Shown here: positions 18,218-27,241 of the stretch, piece after piece
Layout: each line of letters starts with the position of its first letter
Position numbering within the stretch: position 1 is the stretch's first letter
DNA from: Limnothrix sp. RL_2_0
GTDB lineage: Bacteria; Cyanobacteriota; Cyanobacteriia; Cyanobacteriales; MRBY01
Direction: 5' to 3'
Assembly (NCBI GenBank): GCA_012033055.1
Contig: JAAUPR010000005.1
Location: 58,159-101,820, forward strand
DNA length: 43,662 nucleotides
The notes under the pieces: generated by a model
Seen by the model: only the letters and a program-made list of their open reading frames with translations
Databases searched by the model: none
Told to the model about the DNA's origin: nothing
Translations under genes and position numbers: made by a program

Positions 18218-19408
18218 GCTTAAACCAAACTAAAATTTATTTATCGAGTTGTATCACAGAGAATCCGTTAACTAAAGTCAGCTATAAATTTCCCTTGTCC
18301 GAGCACCCACAAGCGGCATGTGGACGAGCAAAATAGTGACTATCTAGAGGGATAGATCAGACCTAAAGCTAGTTGTTCAGATTATCTACCCATCTTTGGG
18401 AGACCCATGCAAATATAAAGGCTACAAGAAGAATCGACTTCGGAACAAATTTTGATAGAAATCTCTTGATCAGAAAGCAGTAAAGACCTAAACCTTTTTG
18501 CTGTAACTGATAAGTGATTTTGTAAAGACAGGCTGCTTTTTTGTTAAAAAAGATACATTCTCAAGGGATTTGTTACGCTAGGCGATCGCCCCTTTGGTCA
18601 TTTTTTCCTGACGAAAAATTATCAAGATCTGCCCCCTTAAAACAGCAGATTATCAACCCTTTAAGGATTGGCGATCGCCGAAATCTTTACCATCAGAGAG
18701 TTCATCCAAAGAACAAACATTGCCCTAAAACAATGAAACAAGAGGCTGAAATAGCTGCTATGCAAGGGTCAAGAGAGTCGTATCCGATATTTAAATTGCC
18801 CTAAGCTTGAGTCGGATTTACAACCTTGCGGTGGGCTAGAGATACATGCGGACAGAATCATGATGGTGCTTTATTTAACCTTCAATGGTGATGAATGAAA
18901 TTAAACAAAAATTACCAAATAAAATCATCCCTATGGAGATACAGTTTTGATTCCCACCTTGAGACAGATGTTTTTCCCAGACGATTAGTGCGATAGTAAA
19001 GCCTGTACTGACATTGAAAAGTTTTTCACTTTTCCTAGAACCAACGCGATGGCAGACCTGCCAAAGCCATTCATTCTAGCCGTTTTTACGATTGATAATG
19101 ATGGGGACATCGCTGCCCGATTCTTATCAATTTCGCAGGGGCTAACACACCATATTTTGGTTGGTTTTAGCACTTGTTTTAGCTTAGTTGAAGCCGCGAA
19201 AAACCCTGTTCATAATAGCTGCTATCGATTTAGGTCTTGGTCTAAATTTGGTCTAAATCTTGATCGCTAATTAATGTTTTTCGTCGTTGGATATTTTCCC
19301 AACGGGACAGGAGCGAGCTTGGGTCTACTATTGATGGCTCCTTGGTTCGCCACCCTGATTTGTCTTCGACAGCTCGGTTACTGTTGAGCCTTGGAGGCCT
19401 TTAATTTA
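18218..19408. other. 1.2-kb divergent control region between gghA and ggpS
   Basis: No convincing gene. Candidate frames at 18541-18804 and 19049-19270 (plus) are unsupported, the first containing HIP1 sites in an arbitrary frame. The second (73 residues, MADLPKPFILAVF) ends about 140 bases before ggpS, the place where Synechocystis has the small regulatory gene ggpR, but similarity cannot be judged by eye. The region holds two HIP1 sites (near 18583 and 18671) and an 11-bp direct repeat (19237-19258). Promoters for salt-induced ggpS and for gghA must lie here. Confidence 0.5.
19237..19258. promoter_or_regulatory. perfect 11-bp tandem repeat upstream of ggpS
   Basis: TTGGTCTAAAT occurs twice head to tail with no spacer, so the copies are about one helical turn apart. 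The block ends 150 bases before the ggpS start. This spacing suits cooperative binding of a regulator to one face of the DNA, but no known cyanobacterial motif is recognised. Confidence 0.45.
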
Positions 19409-20956
19409 ATGAAATCTTCGCTCGTTATTCTCTATCACCGCGAACCTTATGATGAGGTGGTAGAAAATGGCAAAGTTTACTATCGCGAGAAGAAAAGTCC
19501 GAATGGCATTTTGCCGACGTTAAAAAGTTTTTTTGCTGATGCGGAGCGGAGCACTTGGGTCGCATGGAAACAGGTGTCTCCGAAGCAACGGGATAAGTTC
19601 CAAGAGCGCATGAGTATTGATGGGTTGGGCGATCGCTGTACTGTGCGACGTATTCCCCTCACCAGTGATCAGGTCAAGAATTTTTATCACGTCACTTCGA
19701 AGGAAGCGTTTTGGCCGATTTTGCACTCTTTTCCTTGGCAGTTCACCTACGACTCTTCGGACTGGGAGAACTTCAAGCAGATTAATGAAATGTTCGCCGA
19801 AGCGGCCTGTGAAGATGCGGATGATGATGCGCTCTTCTGGATCCATGACTATAACTTGTGGTTGGCTCCCTACTATATTCGTCAGTTGAAGCCCGATGCG
19901 AAGATTGCGTTCTTCCACCACACACCTTTCCCTAGTGTCGATATTTTCAATATTTTGCCGTGGCGTGAAGCGATTGTGGAGAGTCTCTTATGTTGTGACC
20001 TCTGCGGTTTCCATATTCCCCGCTACGTGGAGAACTTTGTGGCGGTTGCCCGGAGTCTTAAGCCGGTGGAAGTTACCCGTCGTGTCCCTGTAGATAAGGC
20101 GTTTACTCCTTACGGTACAGCGCTAGCGGAACCTGAGATTACGACGCAACTCCGCTACGGCGATCGCCTGATCAATCTAGACGCTTTCCCTGTCGGCACA
20201 GACCCCAAGAAAATTCGTTCCATCGTCGAGACGGAAGCCTTACAGGCGAGAGTAGCGGAAATCAAAAAAGAACTCGGTGGCAACACCCTCATCGTTTCCG
20301 CCGGACGGGTGGACTACGTTAAGGGAGTCAAAGAAATGTTGGCTGCCTACGAGCGACTCCTCCAACGTCGCCCCGAAATGTGCGGCAAAGTGAATTTGGT
20401 TGTACCTGTCGCTAAGCCTGCTACGGGCATGAAGGTTTATCGCAACGCCCAAAACGAAATTGAACGCCTTGTCGGTAAGATTAATGGCCATTTTGCCAAG
20501 ATGTCTTGGACACCGATTATTTTGTTCACTTCGCCTCTCACCTATGAGGAATTGCTCGCGATGTTCTGTGCGGCGGATATTGCGCTGATTACTCCGTTGC
20601 GGGATGGTCTGAACTTGGTTGCAAAGGAATATGTGGTCACCCATCAAGATATGGGCGGTGTGCTGATTCTGTCTGAATTTGCCGGGGCTGCGGTGGAATT
20701 GCCTGATGCGGTGTTGGCAAACCCCTACGCTTCTAGTCAGATGGATAGTTGTCTTGACCAAGCCCTTGATATGCCGGTCGATGAACAGAAGCAACGGATG
20801 GCGAAAATGCTCAAAGCGATTAAACGTTACGACGTTCAGCAATGGGCTAATCACTTGTTACGGGAAGCTCAAGCAACCGTTACCCTTGGTGAGTCGCCGA
20901 ATGACGAGCCTGCTGCGGAGGATCTTCCGGATCTGGAGCTCGTCGGCGCTAAGTAG
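19409..20956 (+). CDS. ggpS: glucosylglycerol-phosphate synthase
   Basis: A 515-residue GT-B glycosyltransferase of the GgpS/trehalose-6-phosphate synthase family (GT20), making glucosylglycerol-phosphate from nucleotide-glucose (ADP-glucose in Synechocystis) and glycerol-3-phosphate. Visible landmarks are HDYNLWLAPYYIRQLKPDAK, FFHHTPFPSVDIFNILPWR, CCDLCGFHIPRYVENF, the donor-loop region GRVDYVKGVKEM and RDGLNLVAKEYV. The CDLCGFHIPRYVENF form distinguishes GgpS from OtsA, which has a different active-site loop. ATG 19409 is chosen because GGAGG at 19393-19397 precedes it by 11 bases; an upstream TTG would swallow that site. It is the first gene of the plus-strand arm, with glpD behind it. Confidence 0.92.
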   Translation: MKSSLVILYHREPYDEVVENGKVYYREKKSPNGILPTLKSFFADAERSTWVAWKQVSPKQRDKFQERMSIDGLGDRCTVRRIPLTSDQVKNFYHVTSKEAFWPILHSFPWQFTYDSSDWENFKQINEMFAEAACEDADDDALFWIHDYNLWLAPYYIRQLKPDAKIAFFHHTPFPSVDIFNILPWREAIVESLLCCDLCGFHIPRYVENFVAVARSLKPVEVTRRVPVDKAFTPYGTALAEPEITTQLRYGDRLINLDAFPVGTDPKKIRSIVETEALQARVAEIKKELGGNTLIVSAGRVDYVKGVKEMLAAYERLLQRRPEMCGKVNLVVPVAKPATGMKVYRNAQNEIERLVGKINGHFAKMSWTPIILFTSPLTYEELLAMFCAADIALITPLRDGLNLVAKEYVVTHQDMGGVLILSEFAGAAVELPDAVLANPYASSQMDSCLDQALDMPVDEQKQRMAKMLKAIKRYDVQQWANHLLREAQATVTLGESPNDEPAAEDLPDLELVGAK

Positions 20957-20967
20957 ACCTAATTTAC

Positions 20968-21037
20968 TGGTCTGGGGCGATCGCCTCCCTTGATATTTGC
21001 TCGTTGGTCTGGCGATCGCCTACCCCATATTTGCCTC
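20968..21037. repeat. imperfect tandem repeat built on HIP1 between ggpS and glpD
   Basis: Two copies of about 34 bases, each TGGTCTGG, HIP1 core GCGATCGCC, then a pyrimidine stretch and ATATTTGC. They differ by a few substitutions and a two-base indel. They fill much of the 145-base gap before glpD. The pattern indicates a local duplication of a HIP1 site; a regulatory role is not shown. Confidence 0.6.
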
Positions 21038-21101
21038 CAATCTTTGCCCTGATTATCATCGAACACAACCTAGCCTTTTTATTCACAAGCCTAATTTCAC
21101 T

Positions 21102-22793
21102 ATGCGAGACTTTCAACTCATTCAAAATTCTACCTTCGACCTGATCGTGATCGGTGGAGGTATTAATGGAGTTGGCATCGCCCGCGATGCGGCTCTACGG
21201 GGTTTAAAAACGCTTTTGGTTGAAAAAGATGATTTCGCCAGCGGCACTAGTAGTTGGTCTACCCGCCTGATCCATGGTGGACTGCGCTATCTAGAATATT
21301 TTGAATTTAATTTGGTGCGGGAGTCTCTCCGAGAACGAGAAGTGCTGTTGCACACTGCCCCCCACTTAGTACAGCCCCTACAGATGACCATTCCCATCTA
21401 TGAGGAATCAAGTCGGGAATACTGGGAAATCAAAGCGGGCATGTTGCTCTACGATGTCCTAAGTTTTGATAAAACAGTGCCAGGACACCGGATGTTACGA
21501 CCACAACAATTTCGTCAGCTCTTCCGGGCAGCGAAAAAGGCGGGTCTGAAAGGTGCTGCACAATATTTTGACGGTCAGGTGGAGTATGCGGAACGGCTTT
21601 GTTTAGAGGTTGCCCTTGATGCGAAGGAAGCTGGGGCCACGATGCTCAATTATGTGATGGTCACTAAGTTGGAAATGGATGGGGCTGCTGGGGCGATCGC
21701 CTCTATGACCTGCCGCGACCAACTGACAGGAGAGACCTTTACGGTTAACTGCACAAATGCCGTGGTGATTAACACTTCTGGCCCTTGGGTGGATAAAGTG
21801 TGTGGTTTGGCTCGGCAAAATGATCAGCCCGCTAGCGTGGTGAAAGAACGCAAAATTGGCGGCACGAAAGGAAGTCACATCATTGTGGATCCTTTCCCCG
21901 GCGCACCTACCTCGGCTCTCTATGTGGAAGCTTACGCGGATAATCGCCCTTATTTCATCATTCCGTGGCTCGGTAAATACATCATCGGTACAACGGATCA
22001 CCGCTACGATGGGGCTTTGGACTCAGTGAAGGCGGATAACGAAGAGATCGATTACCTCATTTCGGAGACGAACCGGGTGATGCCTTTGGCGCAATTAACC
22101 CGCCAAGATATTCGTTTTACCTATTCTGGGGTACGTCCTTTGCCCTATGCCGATGGTAAAAAGGCTGGCAGTATTACCCGCAACCATATTCTTTATGACC
22201 ACACCCCCGACGGTGCAAAAAATTTAATTTCGTTGATCGGCGGTAAGTTAACCACCTATCGACAGGTGGGCGAGGAAATGACGGATAAGGCTTATAAAAA
22301 ATTAGGTCGTTCGGCTCCTGCTTGCCAAACCCTCACAAAGCTTTTGCCGGGGGCGATGAATGATTTTAAACCGACCCTTGAAAAGGCGATCGCCCGCTAT
22401 GGTGATCGAGTATCTCGTCCGTCAATCCAGCATTTATTTGCCATGTATGGTGGCAAGGCCATCGAAGTTTTGGCACTAGTAGATGATGCGCCAGATCTCG
22501 CTGAGAAAGTTGTGGATTATCTACCGGACATTAAGGCTCAGGCGGTTTACGCGGTGCGGTCTGAATTGGCCTATACCCTCGTGGATATTTGTCGTCGTAG
22601 AACGGCGATCGCCATGTTGTCAGATTACGGTTTTGATGCCCTATCTGTCCTGACGGCAACCCTCGCAAAACACTGTGGCTGGAGTACAGCAGAATGCGAT
22701 CGCCAGATTACCCAGTACCGCAAATTTATGGAAGCGAATTGTATTCCGAACTATTGCCTTACCGCCGAAGAAGCGCAAAAGCAAGCCGCATAG
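21102..22793 (+). CDS. glpD: glycerol-3-phosphate dehydrogenase (FAD, GlpD type)
   Basis: A 563-residue FAD-dependent dehydrogenase oxidising sn-glycerol-3-phosphate to dihydroxyacetone phosphate at the membrane, passing electrons to quinone. The FAD motif is IVIGGGINGVGIARDAALRG (residues 15-34), followed by DDFASGTSSWSTRLIHGGLR. Further matches include PYFIIPWLGKYIIGTTDHRY, VRPLPYADG and the LIGGKLTTYR motif. The C-terminal helical domain is present. ATG 21102 begins directly at the family N-terminus; a longer frame with a start at 20997 runs through the intergenic repeats and is rejected. Downstream of ggpS in the same direction, it competes with GgpS for glycerol-3-phosphate or drains it when osmolyte is not needed (inference). 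Confidence 0.92.
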   Translation: MRDFQLIQNSTFDLIVIGGGINGVGIARDAALRGLKTLLVEKDDFASGTSSWSTRLIHGGLRYLEYFEFNLVRESLREREVLLHTAPHLVQPLQMTIPIYEESSREYWEIKAGMLLYDVLSFDKTVPGHRMLRPQQFRQLFRAAKKAGLKGAAQYFDGQVEYAERLCLEVALDAKEAGATMLNYVMVTKLEMDGAAGAIASMTCRDQLTGETFTVNCTNAVVINTSGPWVDKVCGLARQNDQPASVVKERKIGGTKGSHIIVDPFPGAPTSALYVEAYADNRPYFIIPWLGKYIIGTTDHRYDGALDSVKADNEEIDYLISETNRVMPLAQLTRQDIRFTYSGVRPLPYADGKKAGSITRNHILYDHTPDGAKNLISLIGGKLTTYRQVGEEMTDKAYKKLGRSAPACQTLTKLLPGAMNDFKPTLEKAIARYGDRVSRPSIQHLFAMYGGKAIEVLALVDDAPDLAEKVVDYLPDIKAQAVYAVRSELAYTLVDICRRRTAIAMLSDYGFDALSVLTATLAKHCGWSTAECDRQITQYRKFMEANCIPNYCLTAEEAQKQAA

Positions 22794-22870
22794 GACAGGA
22801 CAGCAAACCCCGACTAAACTCATACCAAATCTAAAAAATAACGACAAGTCTTTGGACTAATTGCCAATTG

Positions 22871-22889
22871 CCTCCCTTTGAAAGGGAGG
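22871..22889. repeat. palindrome between convergent glpD and GH13 gene
   Basis: CCTCCCTTTGAAAGGGAGG is a perfect inverted repeat centred in the gap between two converging genes. There is no adjacent T-run on either strand, so a bidirectional terminator is only a possibility. The following TGGCGAAGCCGGAGGGATT resembles dispersed small palindromic repeats seen in many genomes. Confidence 0.45.
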
Positions 22890-22964
22890 TGGCGAAGCCG
22901 GAGGGATTCTCCATCCGTCACTGTCATAAATCGACTTGTTTATTATTGACCGATTTGGCATGAC

Positions 22965-24461
22965 CTATGGCAATAATTCCACTACCAAACCACTGCGGGG
23001 AGGGAGGGTCAAAGCCAAAGCATTGTCGTTAAGTTCCACAGAGCCAGCCCCATATTTAGCAATAGCGTTTGTATATGTATCTCCATGGTCTAGGCTAAAG
23101 CGTCCGGTATAGGCTGATTTGCCCGTATTGACCACTACCAAAATGGTTTGGGCAGGCTCATCTAATTGCCGTAAAAATCCGTATACTTGCCCCTGAGTGA
23201 GCACCGTTTTATAGCGACCTTTTTGCAAAGCGGGATGCCCATGGCGGAGTTGAATTAATGCTTTGTGGGCTTGGAGAATATCCTGTTTCCACTCAGCTTC
23301 TGGAGGCATGACCCGCCGACAATCGGGATCCATCGCGCCCCCCAAACCGACTTCGTCACCGTAATAAATGCAGGGTGATCCGGGAAAAGTCATTAGGAGC
23401 AAAGTACTGAGCACAACGCTATCGGTGGCAGCGGCGATCGCCCCCGGCTGATCCGTTTCTCCCCCCGCGATAGTAAATAACCGCGCCGTATCGTGGCTCG
23501 CCAATAAATTTAGTTGTGTAAGTTGAATATTCCAATCGTATAAACCTAAAACTTCGTCAATACGCTGACTGTAAGTCGTTGCATCCATGGCTGGCGTTGG
23601 TTTGTAGGAAGGCACTGCCACATGTTCCGGCACAACCTCTTCCCCCACCGCAAAGGCGATCGCCGCCTCCGTAAACAAATAATTCATCACCCCGTCAAAC
23701 TGAGTCCCATCCAACCACGGGCGGGCATCCTCCCAGATTTCCCCCACAATGTAAGTTTCAGGATCAATCTTTTTTAGGCGATCGCGAAACTCCTGCCAAA
23801 ACCCCGGAACCTTCACCTCATTCGGCACATCCAAACGCCAACCATCGATCCCAAAACACAGCCAAAATTCCGCCACCTGCATAATATATTCCCGCACCAA
23901 CGGATTAGCATGATTAAACTGCGGCAGCGATCGATTGCCCACCCAACTCTCATAATTTGCCGGAAAGCTCCCATCATAAGCAGACAGCGGCCAACCCGTA
24001 ACCTTAAACCAATCAACCCAAGGCGAATGAGGGCCATTTTCCAAAATGTCATTAAAAAAGAAAAACCCCCGACTTGCATGGTTAAACACACCATCCAGAA
24101 CCACCTTTATTCCCTTACCATGGGCAGCATCCAATAACGCACGAAATGCCAGATTCCCTCCCAACAAAGGATCAACATTGTAATAATCATGAGTGTGATA
24201 TCGGTGATTACAAGCCGACTGAAAAATAGGATTGAGATAAAGAGCCGTAACACCTAAATCTTGCAGATAATCCAGCTTTTCAATCACCCCCCATAGATCC
24301 CCACCCTTATAGCCCTGATTAGTTGGAGGACTCTCCCAAGACTCAAGGGGAACTCCCATCGCTGGAGTGAGCAAATTTGACTGAGTCGTACGAGCAAAAC
24401 GATCAGGAAAAATCTGATAAAAAACAGCTTCTTTAACCCAATCAGGCGTGTAAACAGACAT
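22965..24461 (-). CDS. GH13 alpha-amylase-family glycosidase
   Basis: A 498-residue glycoside hydrolase of family 13. Regions in order: YLNPIFQSACNHRYHTHDY, VVLDGVFNHAS (region I), GIDGWRLDVPNEV with nucleophile Asp211 (region II), YIVGEIWED with Glu241 (region III) and LLASHDTARL with His323-Asp324 (region IV). The short N-terminus starting VKEAVFYQIFPDRF and region V-like context are of the neopullulanase/cyclomaltodextrinase/maltogenic amylase type, but the N-terminal dimerisation domain of those enzymes is missing. It is cytoplasmic (no signal peptide). Its place between the GG and sucrose loci suggests glucan or osmolyte turnover, but the substrate cannot be named. Divergent from spsA. 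Confidence 0.85.
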   Translation of the reverse strand: MSVYTPDWVKEAVFYQIFPDRFARTTQSNLLTPAMGVPLESWESPPTNQGYKGGDLWGVIEKLDYLQDLGVTALYLNPIFQSACNHRYHTHDYYNVDPLLGGNLAFRALLDAAHGKGIKVVLDGVFNHASRGFFFFNDILENGPHSPWVDWFKVTGWPLSAYDGSFPANYESWVGNRSLPQFNHANPLVREYIMQVAEFWLCFGIDGWRLDVPNEVKVPGFWQEFRDRLKKIDPETYIVGEIWEDARPWLDGTQFDGVMNYLFTEAAIAFAVGEEVVPEHVAVPSYKPTPAMDATTYSQRIDEVLGLYDWNIQLTQLNLLASHDTARLFTIAGGETDQPGAIAAATDSVVLSTLLLMTFPGSPCIYYGDEVGLGGAMDPDCRRVMPPEAEWKQDILQAHKALIQLRHGHPALQKGRYKTVLTQGQVYGFLRQLDEPAQTILVVVNTGKSAYTGRFSLDHGDTYTNAIAKYGAGSVELNDNALALTLPPRSGLVVELLP

Positions 24462-25090
24462 ACAAATCTCTTAAAATAAGGTCAATATTTTCTAGGACAG
24501 ACAAAAAGCAAAAAATAATTATAATTATCGACATCCCTCCTCCAAACGTAACATCAAAGAGTCAAGCATCTAACCCTTGAAGTCTTTCTAGATTTAGCAA
24601 AAAGAGAATGTCCAAAATTCATGTCAAATGCTTCATACAGGTCAAACAAATCCCACCACCACCTTAGCAATATCTTTGTAGAGAATCAAATCTCGAAAAA
24701 CAAATAAATATTCTTTTTTTACAAACAAAAAATCAATCATTTAAGTTACCCAAAATCACTCAAGAATAATTCAAAAAATAATTATATTCCGCTTTTTATC
24801 CATCTTTCCCTATCTCCATAACATAAATATACCACGAGCTTTCAAAGGGGAATGAGACCCTCAAAAATAGAAGAATCGAGAATAATATCTAGTTAATTTA
24901 GCTTAAGACTTTATTGAAGCACCGACAAACAAGCAACATTAATTTTTTATGTAGACAATTTGATTCCATTTAGTTTGCGATAAAATAGTAAAAATTGATA
25001 ATTTTAAAATATGCATTTTTTTGTGAGTATATTAATCCAGTCTATTTACTCATCATCATCTTTGTCCAATAACAAATAAATAAGCAGCTT
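24462..25090. other. AT-rich divergent control region between GH13 gene and spsA
   Basis: About 630 bases, very AT-rich and free of HIP1, with no plausible gene. It carries the promoters of both flanking genes. No clear Shine-Dalgarno precedes the spsA ATG. Many A/T runs occur, so curved DNA is likely. Its composition continues into spsA, marking one AT-rich block. Confidence 0.5.
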
Positions 25091-27241
25091 ATGATCACCA
25101 CAGGAAAATATATTCTATTTATTAGCATTCATGGATTGATCCGCAGTAAAGATTTAGAGCTAGGGAGAGACTCTGACACCGGCGGACAGACAAAATATGT
25201 CGTAGAAGTAACCGAAGCATTGTCAAAATCTGCTGAAGTTGAAAAAGTTGATTTGATGACAAAGCTCATCATTGATGAAAGAGTCAGTACTGACTATAGT
25301 CAGCCTATTGACACATTAAATCCGAAAGCCAATATTGTGCGAATTTCCTGTGGCAACGATGAATATATTCATAAAGAAGAGTTATGGGATTATCTTGATA
25401 ATTTTGCTGATAATGCTTTGAATTATTTGAAGTCTCAAGACAGATTGCCCGATGTAATTCATACCCATTATGCCGATGCTGGATATGTAGGAATTCGATT
25501 ATCAAATCGCCTTGAGATTCCTTTGATTCATACAGGCCATTCCCTTGGTCGTAGCAAGCGAAAACGATTATTAGCGAGTGGTATCAATCGTCAAAAAATC
25601 GAAGATCGCTATAACATCACTCGTCGGATTAATGCGGAAGAAGATACATTGGCTTCCGCTGTGCGTATTATCACGAGTACGAACCAAGAGATCAATGAAC
25701 AATATGCTCAATATGACTATTATACGCCTCAGCAAATGCGTGTTGTTCCTCCCGGAACGGATTTACAGCGGTTTCATGCTCCTGTTGGTGATGAGTGGAA
25801 AAGTTCTGTTTATAAACGTATTGCTGCTTTTTTACGAGACTCTAAAAAGCCGATGATTTTGGCTTTGTCTCGATTGGATCAAAGAAAAAATATTCAAGTT
25901 TTAATTGAAGCATTTGGCGAGTCTCCAGAGCTTCAAGAAAAAGCAAATCTTGTTATTTTTACTGGATCGCGTGATGATTTACGGGATCTAGAAAGTGATG
26001 CCCAGAGTATTCTTTTGGATTTATTAGTTACTATTGATCAATATGATTTATATGGGAAGGTTGCCTATCCAAAGATTCTGCGTGCAGAGGATGTAAGTGA
26101 GGTGTATCGTCTGGCTGCATTGTCAAAGGGGGTGTTTGTTAATCCGGCTTTAACGGAACCTTTTGGTTTAACTTTGATTGAAGCGGCGGGCAGTGGATTA
26201 CCGATTGTTGCAACGCAAGATGGGGGGCCTGTTGATATTATCAAAAATTGTCAGAATGGCTATTTAATGGATCCTCTAGATACGAAAGATATTGCCGATA
26301 AAATTCTGAAAACTATTGATGATCCTAGTCAATGGGAAATCTTCTCAAAAAATGGTCAAGTAAATGTTCAAAAGAATTATTCTTGGGACTCCCATATTAA
26401 AACATATTTAGATGTTATTCGTCCTATTATTGATAAGACTGAATTTTTAGAAAGGGATGCTTTAAAGCGACGACCCATGATGTACCACAATGGTGCTCTT
26501 GTGACAACGCTTGATCAAAATTTATTGGGTGATGATGTTTCTTTGCAAGAGTTGATTGAGGTGTTAGAAAAGAATCGTAAAACGGTCTGTTTTTGTATTG
26601 CGACAGGTCGGCGTTTAAAGACTGCTCTTCGGGTTATTCGCAATCATAATATTCCTCAGCCGGATGTCTTGATTACTAGTTCTGGTACGGAGATTTATTA
26701 TGATAAAAGTCTTACTAAGGATAATGCTTGGACAACTCATATTGATTATCAATGGAATCGTCAAAGAATTGTGACGTTGTTATCACAAATTCCAGGATTA
26801 AATTTGCAGCCTCAGTACAGTCAAGGGGTTTATAAGATTAGTTATTTTTATGATCAAAGACTCGCGCCGCAGGTGGAAAAGATTAAGCGTTTACTTTTGC
26901 AAAATGAGCAGAATGTTAATTTATTTGTTGCGTTTGGTCAATATCTGGATATTATTCCTGCGAGGGCTTCTAAGGGCTATGCTTTACGTTGGTTTGCGGA
27001 GCAATGGGACATTCCTTTAACTCGTATTGTTTCTGCGGGGGGATCGGGAGCTGATGAAGATATGATGCTGGGAAATACGCTTTCGGTTGTGGTTGCGAAT
27101 CGCCATCAAGAGGAGCTTTCTGATTTGGGGCAGGTGGAGCCGATTTATTTTTCTGAGAAGCAGTTTTCTGCGGGTATTTTGGATGGGTTAGAATATTACG
27201 ATTTCTTTGATCTTTGTAATAAGGCGGCGGCGGATACGTGA
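25091..27241 (+). CDS. spsA: sucrose-phosphate synthase, two-domain
   Basis: A 716-residue protein with a GT4 GT-B glycosyltransferase domain (to about residue 455) and a C-terminal SPP-like HAD domain. It makes sucrose-6-phosphate from nucleotide-glucose and fructose-6-phosphate. Motifs: GRDSDTGGQTKYVVEV at the N-terminus, HTGHSLGRSKRKRLL, PPGTDLQRF, the donor site SRLDQRKN and the E-x7-E motif in EPFGLTLIEAAGSG. The HAD domain is probably inactive: the motif that should read D-x-D-x-T appears as TTLDQNLLGDD, with Thr replacing the nucleophile Asp, although FCIATGRR and SAGGSGADEDMM persist. The gene is AT-rich and has no HIP1, unlike spp. Its stop overlaps the spp start. Confidence 0.92.
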   Translation: MITTGKYILFISIHGLIRSKDLELGRDSDTGGQTKYVVEVTEALSKSAEVEKVDLMTKLIIDERVSTDYSQPIDTLNPKANIVRISCGNDEYIHKEELWDYLDNFADNALNYLKSQDRLPDVIHTHYADAGYVGIRLSNRLEIPLIHTGHSLGRSKRKRLLASGINRQKIEDRYNITRRINAEEDTLASAVRIITSTNQEINEQYAQYDYYTPQQMRVVPPGTDLQRFHAPVGDEWKSSVYKRIAAFLRDSKKPMILALSRLDQRKNIQVLIEAFGESPELQEKANLVIFTGSRDDLRDLESDAQSILLDLLVTIDQYDLYGKVAYPKILRAEDVSEVYRLAALSKGVFVNPALTEPFGLTLIEAAGSGLPIVATQDGGPVDIIKNCQNGYLMDPLDTKDIADKILKTIDDPSQWEIFSKNGQVNVQKNYSWDSHIKTYLDVIRPIIDKTEFLERDALKRRPMMYHNGALVTTLDQNLLGDDVSLQELIEVLEKNRKTVCFCIATGRRLKTALRVIRNHNIPQPDVLITSSGTEIYYDKSLTKDNAWTTHIDYQWNRQRIVTLLSQIPGLNLQPQYSQGVYKISYFYDQRLAPQVEKIKRLLLQNEQNVNLFVAFGQYLDIIPARASKGYALRWFAEQWDIPLTRIVSAGGSGADEDMMLGNTLSVVVANRHQEELSDLGQVEPIYFSEKQFSAGILDGLEYYDFFDLCNKAAADT

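Noticed and set aside
18541-18804. 87-codon plus-strand frame (MLKKIHSQGICYARRSP) between gghA and ggpS
   Set aside because: TTG start, no ribosome site, runs through two HIP1 sites, and no recognisable domain; the composition looks intergenic.
20240-20854. 204-codon minus-strand frame opposite ggpS
   Set aside because: It lies entirely inside the well-supported ggpS gene and shows no domain.
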